The notes under the pieces were generated by a model. The model made no database searches, was not told the origin of the DNA, and saw nothing but the letters and a program-made list of their open reading frames with translations. A DNA stretch of 64,000 nucleotides, taken from Agarophyton chilense (taxonomy: Eukaryota > Rhodophyta > Florideophyceae > Gracilariales > Gracilariaceae). The DNA lies in the NCBI GenBank assembly GCA_030374765.1, contig JARGXX010000071.1:1798001-1862000 (forward strand), read 5' to 3'. Position 1 is the first letter of the stretch; each line of letters opens with the position of its first letter. The position numbers and the translations under genes were made by a program. Of this stretch, positions 11,087-22,904 are shown piece by piece.

Positions 11087-11464
11087 TACCACGGACGCAA
11101 CTGGAGTGCAAGACCTGATGTCGCACGCAGCGATACGACATCAGCAGTACAGCAAATGCAATGCTTGGATTCAGCACGCGCGCCACGACTGAAAGAGCAG
11201 AAAGCAACTGCGGTAACAGCTCGATTGAGCGCGTTTTAACTGCAAAGGTCACGAGCATAATGCAACCCAAGCGAGTTCGAAGCGAAGGGACTCGGAGAAG
11301 CATGTATAAGAGGACGGAGCAAACAAGTCCTGAAGCAATAAAGTAATCGCGGGAGGAGACGAACGCACAGGCAACTTGAGTCCTGAACTTGTTTCTTGCC
11401 TCCGTATTCAAACCCTAATTCTCGCCCTGTGTAACCATGAGCAACAGCTTCGTTCGTCTCACAA
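11087..11464. other. Spacer between Tc1/mariner copies
   Basis: Moderate-GC unique sequence between the right end of copy 1 and the left end of copy 2. Short open frames only; nothing recognised. Confidence 0.4.
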
Positions 11465-12608
11465 CAGTGCGTTTCAAAAATATATCCCTTGACAAAAACT
11501 GCGCCCAAAAGGCATGTAATGTACTCTAGAGCACATTTCCCACCAAATAAAAACCACCTAGTCTAAAATAATGTTTCAAAAGTATTTCCTCTATACAACC
11601 AATAGCTCAACTATGGCTCGTAGCCCGCCTCTGTCAAGCTCTAAACAGCTGACAATCATGCAATTAGTAGGTCTAGGTATGATTCCAGCAGATATAGCCC
11701 GAGAACTCAAGCGCAGCCCAACCCTCATGAAAAACTTCATCAAAAATCCAACAAAAAATGAGCAAAAGCGGAAAACTGGGCGCCCTACATCACTATCTTC
11801 AGCATAATAGAGAATAAATAAACAACAACTCTGCCGTGACACTTCATTTTGCAGAAAACTCGTCAAAAAACTAACTTTCTTCTCTCAATATCTACTATAG
11901 GTCTTTAAGTTAATCTCTAAAATTTGTTGAAATATATTTCAATGAGAAAGGTTTTTTCTTAGAAAAAAATCACAAAATGTATGAAATTGTGTGATAAAAA
12001 CGCTTATGAAAACGCTGCATGAAGAAGTGTTATTTTACAATAAAAAAATCAGCTTTAATGGACCAAATTGCTTCATGTTTTATTAAAATGGTTCACGAAA
12101 AGAGAAAAAGCAATGCTGAAAAGGTATTTGAAAAGCGAGTGGGTTATGGGTTTAACTATAATATTTACAAAACTGAAATTAATAGCGCTATTATGAGAAA
12201 AAGTTTGGCGTCTAAGAAACATTGAAACGTTCCGAAAAACTATTTGCTAATGTTTTCATAATGTATCTACGAAGAAAAATTTTCAACATGTATGGTTTTC
12301 CGCCAAAGTCTAATAATGTACAACAGTTTTTTAATGTTAAAAATATTTCGTTTATGGAATAAACTTTGCACTTGTCTTGTCCCAAACCTATCAAAAACAT
12401 TTGGAGAATGTTAGTTTGAATGGGTTATGAGTAACGAAGACAATGAGTTACAGTTTCTGATTTGAAATGTTTTGTCAAAGATTACCTGGCAGAAAGTGAC
12501 AATGATGCTACTAATTCTTCTGAAAAATAAATTCCAAACGCTACTTGAGCTTCATACAGCTTAGAATAGCTAATATAAACTACTGCAATCGCTATAGAGT
12601 CAAAAGAT
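11465..12608 (+). mobile_element. Tc1/mariner copy 2, decayed
   Basis: The left end CAGTGCGTTTCAAAAATATATCC and the following 150 bases are clearly homologous to copy 1, as is the N-terminal transposase coding start near 11613 (SPPLSSSKQLTIMQLVGLGM, split here only for length). Beyond about 11810 the coding sequence is full of stops and AT-rich substitutions but can still be followed past 12360 (an ENIWRML-like remnant) to about 12608. The right terminal repeat is not found. Confidence 0.7.
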
Positions 12609-13656
12609 CTTGTTGGTACTATAGAGCGGATAAATACTTGTTGGAGCTCTTCCGGATCTCCGGGTAAGAAATCTTCAATAAGGAATAAGATAGTTTGTAA
12701 ACTCGTTGTTGTCTCCTTTATTTTAAAGTCGGGGATCTCTTCTGTCCCATCTATGCTGTGCACGGGGGTGAGCACCACACATAATAATACCTAGATATAA
12801 ACTTGGTTATCCAATTAACCCCTCTACAGTACGGGATAAAAAGCCCTAAATGGGTTTCTGTCTACGAAGGGTAGACTTGGTTGTCACGTGGCTATCTAAT
12901 ATATGCGCCGTTGCCAATTCGTTATTTCCCTACAAAAGGTCTAATCGGATACGCCGTGGCAGACTGGGATCTTACGTGTAACATACCACCTCGCTGGCTA
13001 TCTGCGGGATGCTGCTTAATAGATTCATCCCAGCTGTTGCACACACCCATGAGTATCATCGTATTTGGACGAAAAATATTCTATCGGCATTTCCACAGTA
13101 GTAGAGTACTACATGGAGCGTCAATTCTGTACACATATTAATAAACTAAGATATTAGTAAATTTTTTGATATACATATCTGGAGCTGTTTCAAGTTGATT
13201 TGCTCAAAACATCTTATATTTTCCAATCCAATCACATACAAGTAACAAAAGAACGATTAAAACTAAATGATTTAGTGCACCACACACTCGATGGTGGTGT
13301 CTGTTATATAATAGTTCTTGATCACACAAGGGTGACAGCGCAGAACTGGGATCTAAAAAACAGACTTGATGTCGAGAGAAGAGATCTCAATTGGAATTTG
13401 AAAGGAAAAGATCACAATTGCTTTGAAAAAGGACAACGGCACATATAAAATAAACGAATAATTATTTTTCTCTCTGAATTCGTGTTTTTTTATGTATAGG
13501 GCGGTTTTGGATCTCAGTTTGGCTTGATATTGTGTAACGCATTGTTTTAAGCAGTGTTACGTCGAATATAGCTATGAAATGCAAATATCTAAAAACTTGT
13601 TATGCAGCCAATACACCTATCATTATGAGGGCAACAAGGTAAACGAAGACGATGTA
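12609..13656. other. AT-rich spacer, no gene seen
   Basis: This stretch between Tc1/mariner copies 2 and 3 has short open frames (for example 82 codons at 13200-13448) with no family resemblance. I see no RNA gene or terminal repeats. Confidence 0.4.
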
Positions 13657-14892
13657 CAGTGCTTTTTAAAAACATAGTTCTTCTCACAAATGGGCCAAAA
13701 ATGGCGTGTTCTATACTGTAGAGCACAGTTCTCACCAAATAAAACGTTTTCAAGTCAGAAACCTTTTTTTCTTAAGCATATCTTTTATACGATTTAGAGC
13801 TCTACTTTGATTTGTGTACTGCGTTTATCTCGCCAAGACCATATTTAAATTATTAGATTGGGCCCCGAAAGAATGACTCCAACTCAAATCGCGCAAAAAC
13901 TAGTAGAAAGCTCAAACACAAAATAATTATTATAACAGACTCTGTTTTGTATGAATTCAAGCAAGGTTTGAGAAAATATGCATTCTATTCTAACACAAAA
14001 AGGCGTTAAAGTAAGCATTATCTGTGCTGTGATACGTCATCGTTCAAAAATGATTGCAAGAATACTTTATTTGAATGTCAAATGTTTTTGCTTATGAGGC
14101 AAAGTAAAAAATCAACATTCGTTAAACCATACAACTACTTAAAATTTTTCTTTTGAATAATCACCATAAACGCAAAATTTGGTTATGTTCGTCAAAAAGG
14201 CTCATTAAAAAAGAGTATGAAAAAAGATATTTTTGGACGAAAATTTGTGACTGAGACAGACCAGATTTCTATAAATTTTATTAAAACAATAAATGCTAAA
14301 GAACTATAAGTTTTGTAAAATGTATCTTTTGTTTAACACCTGAGATGATTTAAGATGGCATATTCTAAAAAAAACTAAAATTGCGTTACTTAAAGCTTTG
14401 ATGACTTGTTAAAGTCATCATAAAGTATTAGAAAGTTCTGTGCTACTATTGTTCTACTTTATCTATGAAATTGATGATGTTTTTTACACGGATAGTGCGC
14501 TTGTAAGAAATTCATTTGTTTTTAAACGTGACATGTATGCTTAAAATCTGACTGATATGGATCACTCATGACGAATTTTTGATGAATGGTATATTGCAAA
14601 CAGTTGTTGATTCAGAATTTTGTATTTCAAATTTCTGTGATAACTTTTCTCTGAATTCATTCATTTTTTATTTAATGAACGCCAGGAAGCTCTTAAAGTG
14701 TTATTCGGGGTAAAGAAGCGAAAAAAAACTACTGAAAGCGCGCTAAAGAAAATTTGACTAAGGAAGATATATGTTTTTGAGACATTATTCTGGCTTTATA
14801 ATTTTCATGTCTTTTTTTTATTGATTGTACTGTTGTTTTAAATGTAGTTCACGAAATTTTTGTGAAATGGATATGTTTTTGAAACAAGTTTT
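13657..14892 (+). mobile_element. Tc1/mariner copy 3, strongly decayed
   Basis: The left end CAGTGCTTTTTAAAAACATA follows a TA, and the segment with ACTGTAGAGCACA is shared with copy 1. The right end has the conserved pattern GCGAAAAAAAACTACTGAAA, then GTTTTTGAAACAAGTTTTA near 14890. The span (1.24 kb) is about full length. The transposase frame is destroyed and very AT-rich. Confidence 0.65.
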
Positions 14893-15279
14893 ATGTTGTA
14901 ATCTATACATTATCACACATTGCGCTGTTATGAAGTGAAGAGAGCTATCAATCACGATCAAAAATTGTCTGAAAACCAAGGAACTAAAGGTTTGGAGAGT
15001 CTTGAATATTTTAAAGTGCCTTTTGTGATTATATATGTTTGAATTGTGCTAGACATAGTTCATTATGTATGTGGACGTATGCGACTATTTACCATACTTC
15101 TGAAATCAAGATCCCAAATAACTATGTTTAGTCAGAGCATGAAGGTGTTAGATTCGATCATTTCTTGATGAAGTGTATCACTTCCTCGCATTAAAATATA
15201 AAGCCAAATTCAACGCCAAAATTAGATTACATAAACAAAATTGAACATTTTTTGTTTTATAAGTTATTATAAGACAATT
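14893..15279. other. AT-rich spacer or unrecognisable left part of Tc1 copy 4
   Basis: No left terminal repeat for copy 4 could be found here. The sequence is AT-rich and holds no gene I can support. Confidence 0.35.
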
Positions 15280-16063
15280 TTCTGTATAGTTGCGTTTCAA
15301 AGTCTTATTAAAAAAAATTATAGAACGAAATATTTTTTTGACATAAAAAGGTCAAAGGAAACAGAAACAAATTTGCTCGAAATGTTTATTGGCATAATTT
15401 TTGAAAGAAAAAAATGAGTGTTTTCTATCGAGGCGTGATTCCAGGATATATTTGATGCTTTGGGTTTCCATTTGTCAAGAAAAAGCAACTGCAATTTATT
15501 CTATTGAGACCAAAATGGCTTCGAAACCGTATGATAAAGAGTAAGAAAAATTAGTTGTTACGTTTTAAGTACTATATGTATAGAATTCTTTTTTCGAGCA
15601 GGAGAATATGCTTGTATAAAAATGAAATGTTGTAAAACTGTTAAGAAATGTTTTAAATAAGACTGTTATCGATTGACAATCAAGCGTTTTTTTATTTTAA
15701 ACCTTTGGAAAACGTTTAGAGAGTGTTTGATAGAATTAATGGTCATCGCGCAAGTTGCTCAATTCAGTACAGTTTTTGAGTCCAAAAATTATATCACAAA
15801 TTGCAGGGACAAAATTAGGTATTATGCTTTTGTTCTTTTTATTGAATAAATTCCAAGACGCTGTATAAGTGTCATTCAGGCAAAAAGAAGCAAAAATATA
15901 CTACTGAAAGCGGGCTATAGAGAATATGATTGATTAAAAGATATGTTTTTGAAACGGTCTCTTGACTTGAAATTTTTTGTCGTGTTGTTTTTATTTGAAG
16001 TACTGTAGTCGAAAAGGAAATTTATGAAATGTTTGTATATTTTTGAAACTTTATTTGGCAGTA
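15280..16063 (+). mobile_element. Tc1/mariner copy 4, 5'-truncated remnant
   Basis: From about 15290 the sequence aligns by eye to the second half of the copy 1 transposase (a region corresponding to the first catalytic Asp, then TATTGGCATAATTTTTGAAAG) and later to the C-terminal segment with GACGCTGTATAAGTGT near 15852. It ends with GTATATTTTTGAAACTTTA near 16050. It is non-coding. Confidence 0.6.
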
Positions 16064-16412
16064 GATTAGCAATCTACCTCGAAAAGAATATTCGGCCGTG
16101 TTTCATGGTTACCCTTCGTAGATCATAAAATTTGCGAAAAACTGAAAAGTAAAAAGGATTTGATCCAACTAACTGTGCAACCCGAAAGATCCGCATCAGT
16201 TGACCCTCCACAAACCAGCCAAAAAAGCACTGTTCTGTGTTTTGCTTTTCACTTGTAGCTAGCTAGACAAGCACGGTTTGCGCTTCCTTATCCCTTTTGC
16301 CTCTAGACCAGAACATCCCCGAGTAACGACCCCGTCGATCCTTCATTTTGTTCCTCCCTCGACAGTTCGACATTAATTTTCCCGCCGGTAGTACACATAT
16401 CCCGTCCCAAAG
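16064..16412. other. CCT2 upstream region
   Basis: Presumed promoter and 5' UTR of CCT2. It has pyrimidine-rich stretches close to the ATG. No other feature is seen. Confidence 0.45.
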
Positions 16413-18029
16413 ATGATGGCCCCGCAGAACGTGGCGCGCTTCGGCGTCGACCCTAACGTTCTCAAAGAAAACGCATCGGAACAGAAAGGTGAAAATGCTC
16501 GCCTTTCATCCTTCGTTGGCGCATTAGCAATCACAGATCTGGTGAAGACAACCCTTGGACCAAAAGGAATGGATAAAATTCTTCAGTCTGCTGGCGGTGA
16601 CGTCCAGGTTACGAACGATGGGGCCACTATTTTGAAAAGCATCCAGATCGATAACGCTGCCGCCAAAGTTCTCATTGAAATATCAAAAGTTCAGGATGAC
16701 GAAGTTGGTGATGGGACGACTTCAGTTTGCGTTCTTGCCGGGGAGCTCTTGCGAGAAGCCGAAAAACTGCTTGAAGCCAGGATCCACCCGCAGACAGTCA
16801 TAGCTGGCTACCGAATCGCTGCTGATGCAGCTAGGATGGCTCTCGAGAAAGCTGCTGTTGACAACGGATCTGACGCAGAAGCATTCCGGAATGATTTGCT
16901 TAACATTGCAAGAACAACACTTTCGTCTAAAGTACTATCTCAAGCAAGAGATCATTTTGCGAGCATTGCCGTCGACGCTGTTTTGCGTTTGCGTGGCTCA
17001 ACGAATCTTGATCATATTCAGATAATCAAGAAATCTGGAGGAAGTCTTTCAGATTCCTGGCTGGAAGAAGGTTTCATTCTGGAGAAGAAACTCGGCGTCG
17101 GTCAACCTACAAGGGTTGAGAACGCAAAAATCCTTGTGGCCAACACCGCTATGGATACGGATAAGGTCAAGATCTACGGTTCACGGGTACGTGTAGATTC
17201 TCTCAAACGAGTCGCTGAAATTGAGGAAGCAGAGAAGCAAAGGATGTTTGCTAAATGTGATAAGATCTTGGCACATGATTGCAACGTCTTCGTCAATCGA
17301 CAGCTGATTTATAACAGACCTGAACAATATTTCACATCAAAGGGCGTCGTGGCTATCGAACATGCTGACTTTGATGGCATTGAGCGTCTAGCTTTGGTTA
17401 CTGGGGCTGAAATTGTGTCTACTTTTGATGATCCTGGAAGTGTAAAGCTCGGGAGCGCAGATCTAGTGGAACAGGCCATGATTGGAGAGGACACAGTTAT
17501 TCGATTTGTTGGTTGCGCTGCAAATGAAGCCTGTACAATCGTACTGAGAGGCGCAAATAATCAATTGCTCGATGAAGCAGAGCGTAGTTTACATGATGCG
17601 CTCTGCGTGCTGTCGCAGACTGTCGGCGAGACAAGGACTGTGCTTGGTGGAGGTTGCTCGGAGACGTTGATGGCCCACGCAGTTGATGAAGTAGCGAGAA
17701 AGACCTCCGGAAAGAAGGCGATGGCAGTTGAAGCGTTTGCAAGGGCCTTGCGGGCGCTACCCGGTATCATTGCAAGCAACGGTGGATACGATGCAAACGA
17801 ACTGGTGTCTCAACTTCGTGCAGCTCATATGGAAGGAAACCATACAGCCGGTTTGGATATGAACAGAGGGTGTGTGGCGGATGTGCGAGAACTGGGTATA
17901 ACGGAGAGTTTCAAGCTGAAAAGGCAGATGCTTGCATCAGCAGTTGAAGGGGCAGAAATGATCATTCGCGTTGATGATATCCTCAAGGCGGCCCCCAGAG
18001 AGAGAAGCGACCCTCATCCACACATGTAG
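16413..18029 (+). CDS. CCT2: T-complex protein 1 subunit beta (CCT2)
   Basis: This intronless ORF of 538 codons from an ATG (a second ATG follows at once) is the beta subunit of the cytosolic chaperonin CCT/TRiC, which folds actin, tubulin and other proteins using ATP. Group II chaperonin motifs are in order: [15 protein letters not shown] (43-57), VTNDGATIL (66-74), the catalytic [12 protein letters not shown] (94-105) and GGGCSE (about 412). Beta-specific sequence is visible, for example [30 protein letters not shown]-like [17 protein letters not shown] and the C-terminal [13 protein letters not shown]. The length equals that of animal and yeast CCT2 (about 530 aa), so it looks complete. 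AATAAA at 18053 lies 24 bases after the stop. It is tail to tail with PPME1, 35 bases apart, so the two 3' UTRs probably overlap. Confidence 0.97.
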   Translation: MMAPQNVARFGVDPNVLKENASEQKGENARLSSFVGALAITDLVKTTLGPKGMDKILQSAGGDVQVTNDGATILKSIQIDNAAAKVLIEISKVQDDEVGDGTTSVCVLAGELLREAEKLLEARIHPQTVIAGYRIAADAARMALEKAAVDNGSDAEAFRNDLLNIARTTLSSKVLSQARDHFASIAVDAVLRLRGSTNLDHIQIIKKSGGSLSDSWLEEGFILEKKLGVGQPTRVENAKILVANTAMDTDKVKIYGSRVRVDSLKRVAEIEEAEKQRMFAKCDKILAHDCNVFVNRQLIYNRPEQYFTSKGVVAIEHADFDGIERLALVTGAEIVSTFDDPGSVKLGSADLVEQAMIGEDTVIRFVGCAANEACTIVLRGANNQLLDEAERSLHDALCVLSQTVGETRTVLGGGCSETLMAHAVDEVARKTSGKKAMAVEAFARALRALPGIIASNGGYDANELVSQLRAAHMEGNHTAGLDMNRGCVADVRELGITESFKLKRQMLASAVEGAEMIIRVDDILKAAPRERSDPHPHM

Positions 18030-18064
18030 CTTTCAAGGTGTGGAACAGGATAATAAAGAACTAT

Positions 18065-19216
18065 CTAACAACATGGCGGTATGGGTCGTCTCTGTTGAAA
18101 TATCGGTGAATCGCAGCCATCTTCTATTCGGTCAAGGAAGAGATTTCTTTGCAAGTAATCGAGTAAAACATGAGCGGTCTCATCCGGTTGATCCTCATGA
18201 ACTGTGTGACCAGCTGCCGGGATGAGGATATTTTGAAACTTTCCTTGCATCTGTGCAATCATGAGATCCTTATCTAATCTGTCGACACTGGCCAGAACCA
18301 ACATTTTGGCTGCTTTGACGGACAGAAATAAAGATGATAGGCCGCGGAACCATCCTTTCCAATAAGTTTCACTGTCTTCTAGTCTGGTTCTCCAGACCCA
18401 CCGCTTTGAATTTTCGTCCATTCGGACTTGAGGAGGAACGGAGAGCCGAGCTGACTGAGGATTCCTGACGTGACCAGCCTGTGTTACGTAGCGCACGGCT
18501 CGAGAGATAGATGGGAAGGACTGGGTGCGACTTTGTAGCCACGAGGACATGAAGGGTAGGGCGGACATGGCGGTTCCTTCCACGACATCGATGACTACAA
18601 GCCCCACTATATTGGGTACCGCTTGTGCGGCTGAGAGACGCACTGCAATGGCACCACCCATTGAGTGACCGCACATGACCAAGCGTGGCGGGGGCATCTG
18701 CCGTTGTTCGAAAATGGCCTCGAGTATGGCTGCAGCGTCAGCTACTTGTGTGTGTGCCGACAAATCACTTTCGTCGTCGGCGTGCGAATGACCATGTGCA
18801 CGCGCATCAAACGCAATGATAGCACAGAATTTGTTCAACGTCTGCGAAACAAGTGCCCAGCTCAACGCGCTATGACCGCCGCCATGCAGGAAAACAATCG
18901 CCAAAGAGGTGTCGCGCTTGAGTGCGGCTGTGTACACACGAAAGGTAGCGCGTCTGGATGGAAGAAAGAGGTCATGCTTCTGATCGAAGCAATCACTCCA
19001 TTCCCTTGGTGAGTAGTCGGGTTCAAGAAGCGGCGGCGATAGTGACGGGTGTACAGCGGCGACGCGGGCGTGTACGAGGCGCTGGGCGCGGGTTGGAGGG
19101 CGCGGCGGTGGTCTGTCGGGCAGTGCGGGCGCGTGGAGGGCGGCGGTCGGCGGACGCGAGACGGACGTTGGACGGGATGATGGCTTGGATGGCGGCTTGG
19201 ATGGAGGGCGCTGCAT
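18065..19216 (-). CDS. PPME1: Protein phosphatase methylesterase 1 (PME-1)
   Basis: This intronless ORF of 383 codons from ATG 19216 encodes an alpha/beta-hydrolase. PME-1 removes the methyl ester from the C-terminal Leu of the PP2A catalytic subunit, in cytosol and nucleus. The oxyanion-hole motif FLHGGGHSALSW is at about 109-120, the nucleophile elbow GHSMGG puts Ser at 185, IDVVEGTAM gives the acid Asp210 (25 residues after Ser, as in human PME-1), and AAGHTVHEDQP gives His337. FRGLSSLFLS and VDRLDKDL and AQMQGKFQ are also PME-1-specific. The acidic loop found in the human protein between the Asp and the His is absent, so the enzyme is shorter there. The first 70 residues are Pro/Arg-rich and low in complexity. 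Identity is confident; PP2A regulation is inferred from the family. Confidence 0.95.
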   Translation of the reverse strand: MQRPPSKPPSKPSSRPTSVSRPPTAALHAPALPDRPPPRPPTRAQRLVHARVAAVHPSLSPPLLEPDYSPREWSDCFDQKHDLFLPSRRATFRVYTAALKRDTSLAIVFLHGGGHSALSWALVSQTLNKFCAIIAFDARAHGHSHADDESDLSAHTQVADAAAILEAIFEQRQMPPPRLVMCGHSMGGAIAVRLSAAQAVPNIVGLVVIDVVEGTAMSALPFMSSWLQSRTQSFPSISRAVRYVTQAGHVRNPQSARLSVPPQVRMDENSKRWVWRTRLEDSETYWKGWFRGLSSLFLSVKAAKMLVLASVDRLDKDLMIAQMQGKFQNILIPAAGHTVHEDQPDETAHVLLDYLQRNLFLDRIEDGCDSPIFQQRRPIPPCC

Positions 19217-20019
19217 GCTTGACGACTGGCGCGGCGGGGCGGGCGTGGTCTGGCGAAGACGTGCTTCCCATTGTGCGCCTGTTGAGCGATGGCGCGTTGC
19301 ATGTGGATGCTACCATTTGCCTTGTGTCACGGCGCGTGACCGCCTGCGACCGCACTGTGCGTGACTTGTGTTTTTTGTTTCCATTCACATCGATACCTGT
19401 CATGATTGTAAAGTGGAGATCTGCCTCCCCCCTCCCTTTTCGGGAGGCACCGCCGCCGTCGCTCGTTTGTTTGTACCCAGAAACGGGTCTCTGTGTCAAC
19501 CCGCCACTGTAAAGTGGCCTGGTGATTGGCACTGATATTTGTACCTAGTGTGCGCGTGTCATATTGCGTCACACCATCCCTCGAAGAGATCGTTGTTGTT
19601 ATCAACTCTCTTCGCATCACCTCCAAGCAAGTACATTGCTTAGTCTAGCTCATCACCTGTGCGCACAGGAATTTCTTTTCAACAACATGAGCATTTTCGA
19701 CACGACAGAGAGCTAATCTCAATAAAAAAAACAGCGGCTTAGAACTAGAGAAGTACAAAGACGTTTGCAACCATTAAAAAACGTCGATAAAAGTTAAAAC
19801 CAGGTAAAACGAATAACTTTGCACAAAAAGATAAACAATCCCGTAAATTACCAAACCATATAAATCTGTAATAAAATAGGATACAACTTAAGAAATCACA
19901 TATCAGAAACAAATACAAAATTAAATCATAATAAGAATAATAATAGCTTCAGGTTTGTGATTAAAACACTACATGAAGATTCCAAACCAAGGAATAAGCT
20001 TTTGTAAGTCTTAATACGA
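19217..20019. other. PPME1 upstream region passing into AT-rich sequence
   Basis: About 19217-19650 is mixed composition and should contain the PPME1 promoter and 5' UTR. About 19690-20019 is AT-rich and may be the 3' end of the Copia fossil to its right; no LTR boundary could be fixed. Confidence 0.4.
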
Positions 20020-20379
20020 AAATGACTTAGTTAAGAGGTCTGCAGGTTACTCAAAATATTCTACTTGAACGCGTTCAACAACTGCAGAATCAACTAAATC
20101 TTTTACATGGTGCAACCAAATATAAATGTGCTTATTCCTATTTGTGAGCTTCTTTTTTTTCATTATTGATCCGGCGGCTGAGCTATTAAAACGCATCTTC
20201 ACCGAATACATTTTTGATTTCAAGTTTAACGTTTCGTTATGAACAAGCTCCCAAAACGCTTTGCGAAGATATAAAACATTTTTTGCACTCTGTGAACGTG
20301 CGATATACTCAGTCTCTCCAAAAGAGAGTGCAAAGATACTTTGTCTTTTTAAACTCCATATAATAGAAAAATTGTTCAC
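20020..20379 (-). pseudogene. Ty1/Copia retrotransposon fossil (RNase H end of pol)
   Basis: On the minus strand a stretch reads like the Copia RNase H terminus: WSLKRQSIFALSFGETEYIA, then AKNVLYLRKAFWEL and KHIYIWLHHVKDLV, followed by a PADLLTKSF-like end. These correspond to the usual Copia motifs around the last RNase H catalytic acids and the 'LADxLTK' tail. The fossil is a broken fragment; the rest of the element is not visible to the left and it is cut short by LTR-D to the right. Confidence 0.7.
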
Positions 20380-20422
20380 CTGTTGCAGATAACCTGTCGT
20401 TTAATTTCGAGTTTTTTTGCAC

Positions 20423-21031
20423 TGTCGTACAATCATCTCTAGGGTATGCTACTGTCTTGTCTCGGGAGCGTGGTGACGCTCAACCTTAGAAGGTAGACGT
20501 AATAAACCTCGATGGTAACAGGGCACCGTGAAAACTCGCAAGGGCAAACGGCGGGGCAACTAGCCTATACCTTGTATGTGAACGATGATAGGCGTCGACG
20601 CGCGGGAAAGCCTGTGTGGTAGTTGAGAAACAGTGAACCAAAAGGTATAGTCGTCACCCAAGTGGTCTCTGTCTTTATCAGAATAGGGTGGAGGAGGTGC
20701 AGTTCGCTATATGCAGTGGACTGCATTCTCCAGATCACCCGAGAGGTGCAAGCAAGGCACGACCTCTGACCTAGTGTCAGAGACCTGGCCAGCACTGGCT
20801 ACAGTGGCAGGTGGCCACTCAACTACTGTACTAAAATAAACATAATTACAATAACAATTACTTACAATTACTCAACCAGAAGGTACATTTCAACACTACA
20901 CGTGGCCGACAACACCTAAATGGTAGCTCGCCCGGAGCTGCATGGCCGATGATCCCTCGCATCCATCACCTACAAGGTCAGTGTAGTATATCGACAACCT
21001 CAAAGGTCAAACCTTCTGCCACTATACGACA
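20423..21031 (-). repeat. LTR-D, left copy (3' LTR of D)
   Basis: On the + strand it starts TGTCGTACAATCATC and ends TATACGACA, giving inverted ends TGTCGTA/TACGACA. The first 250 bases match 41828-42072 closely. The 5 bases before it are TGCAC; the matching duplicate on the other side of D has been lost. Confidence 0.8.
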
Positions 21032-21911
21032 GACCCCCTCCCTACCCGTGAGACACGCCCCGTGTCTCTTTCCATCAAACCATAAAGGTATAGCGAGCGC
21101 CAGCGGCACGGGCATCGGAGTGGTGTCCGCCGGCGATTTCTCACGGTGCGCGACGCGCGATCCCCTGCGATTCAGAACTCGGTGCCAGTATCGGTTGGGG
21201 AGTGCGAGCGACGACGGCGGCGCACGAATTGAGCGACAACCATTCAGGTAAGGACTGTCATGAGGACGATGGAGTGTCAATAGCGCGCTCGCGGACACCT
21301 TTTCGGTAGTGGGCCCCTGCGTGCTTGCGATTCTGCTTCTGCATAGCCCACCGTTTAACCAAGTTGGTATCGCACCTTTATCGGTTGCTTTAACTTCATT
21401 TTCCTTCTAGGTCCCTACGCGCGCCGTCCCGCCTGGTCCCTTCCCGTCCGAGCCGTTACCTCAAGGTCGTGAGTTGCCTACCCCTACGGGTGTGACTCCT
21501 ACTCAACCGAGCTCCTCGCGGGTTTCTGGTCCGGTTCGACCTCTGTTGGCGGGTATTGCTCGTCCTCCGCCTCAACCTATGATGGATTCTCCGGCCGTGG
21601 TCAGTTTGCTGGCTCGAATTCTCCAGGCTTGCGTCACCAACTTTCAGAGGGCTGGGCCTACATCCGTGGTTGCTGCATTGACGCTCCTTGAAGGTTTGCT
21701 GCCGCGCCATGCGCAATACATGAAGGCGCTGAACCAACTTGGTGAGTTCTAGAATCAGTTCCAGTTGGACATGTACCAACTGACCACCCGTCAGGTTGCC
21801 AATCTGGCGACCGTCTCTGCTGCTGCGCCATCTGATCCTTTGACGAATCTCCTTCTAGGTGCTAACTTGAACCGTGCGGTTTTGCAACCCGCTCCGGCGC
21901 TTCCTCCCTGT

Positions 21912-22823
21912 GTGGAGCAAAACCCGGCGACGGGAAGTGCTCTCAAGGTGTTCGAAGCCTTGCTCCCTGGGGGAGGCAGACTCAGAGACAGAGCCCTCCG
22001 TTCCACCCGTAGTGTGGGGTGTAACTCCCACGGGGGATTCCGGCAGTACCGACGGAGGTGAGGGGTAGAAACCATTGGATCGGGAATGGGTATGGGTATC
22101 CCAAAGAATGGGGGAAAATCCGGCGAAGAGGAAAAACGGGGCGAGGGTCGGGCTCTAACAGGCACCGGACCCGAGAACCAGAAAAGGGGCGAAACAACAA
22201 AAGAAACCCAATACAGGGGCGAAAACCTGTCCTCGAAAGGAAACACAAAAAGCACGCAATAAGTAAGCAGAACCCCCACGGGGTATCGTGCACGCAGGTC
22301 GTCTGAGCGCTCCCAAGGGGGTGGTTGCACGAAACCCAAACGTGGGCATTCTCCAAGTGGAGTCGGGTCCCTACGCAGGCGTTGCTAACCAGAGCCCGTT
22401 CCGGGTTGTAAGGCCGAAACGATGGCGACGAAGAACCTCTAACGGTATCGAAGACCAACCTTGGTTGTCCTTTACTCTGAGCTTCGGACTGTCAGATCTC
22501 GTCTCCCTAAGTAGGGCCCACTAACTAAACTCTACTAATTACAGTAGTGCACACCTGCTCAGGGCCATACATGTGGAGATCCCACTGTCAGGGCCCAAAA
22601 GTCCAACGTTCTAACAAATATCCGAAAATCGGTGCCGAAACTAAGCCACGTGTATCACGTGGCCAATCCAACCATGGGCCATCCGAATCTTCCCTTCACT
22701 AACCAGAAAACCGTGCCACCTCAGCACACCCTAGAGGGGATCATAGTCATAACCCTCGGAGGGTTCCACCCTCATTCTATGAGTTGCATCTTCAAGTATC
22801 CCTTAACTGGGCGTTGCTCTACA
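21912..22823 (-). repeat. LTR-A, left copy (3' LTR)
   Basis: 912 bp, almost the same as 32771-33679. Ends are TGTGGAGCAA and TTGCTCTACA. CCCTG precedes it. Confidence 0.92.
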
Positions 22824-22904
22824 TCTCCCCCTCCTTAAGACGAGGAAGAACATTCTGAGCCGCGGGTGTCTCGCTTTCCGGTCACTATATATGCTTCTCT
22901 CCCA

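Noticed and set aside
13200-13448. Small + strand open frame
   Set aside because: 82 codons, no ATG-linked family pattern, AT-rich surroundings full of decayed Tc1 sequence.
20949-21251. Plus-strand open frame of 100 codons at the inner edge of LTR-D
   Set aside because: It lies across the LTR end and polypurine tract, so it is unlikely to be a gene; no similarity to the accessory ORFs.
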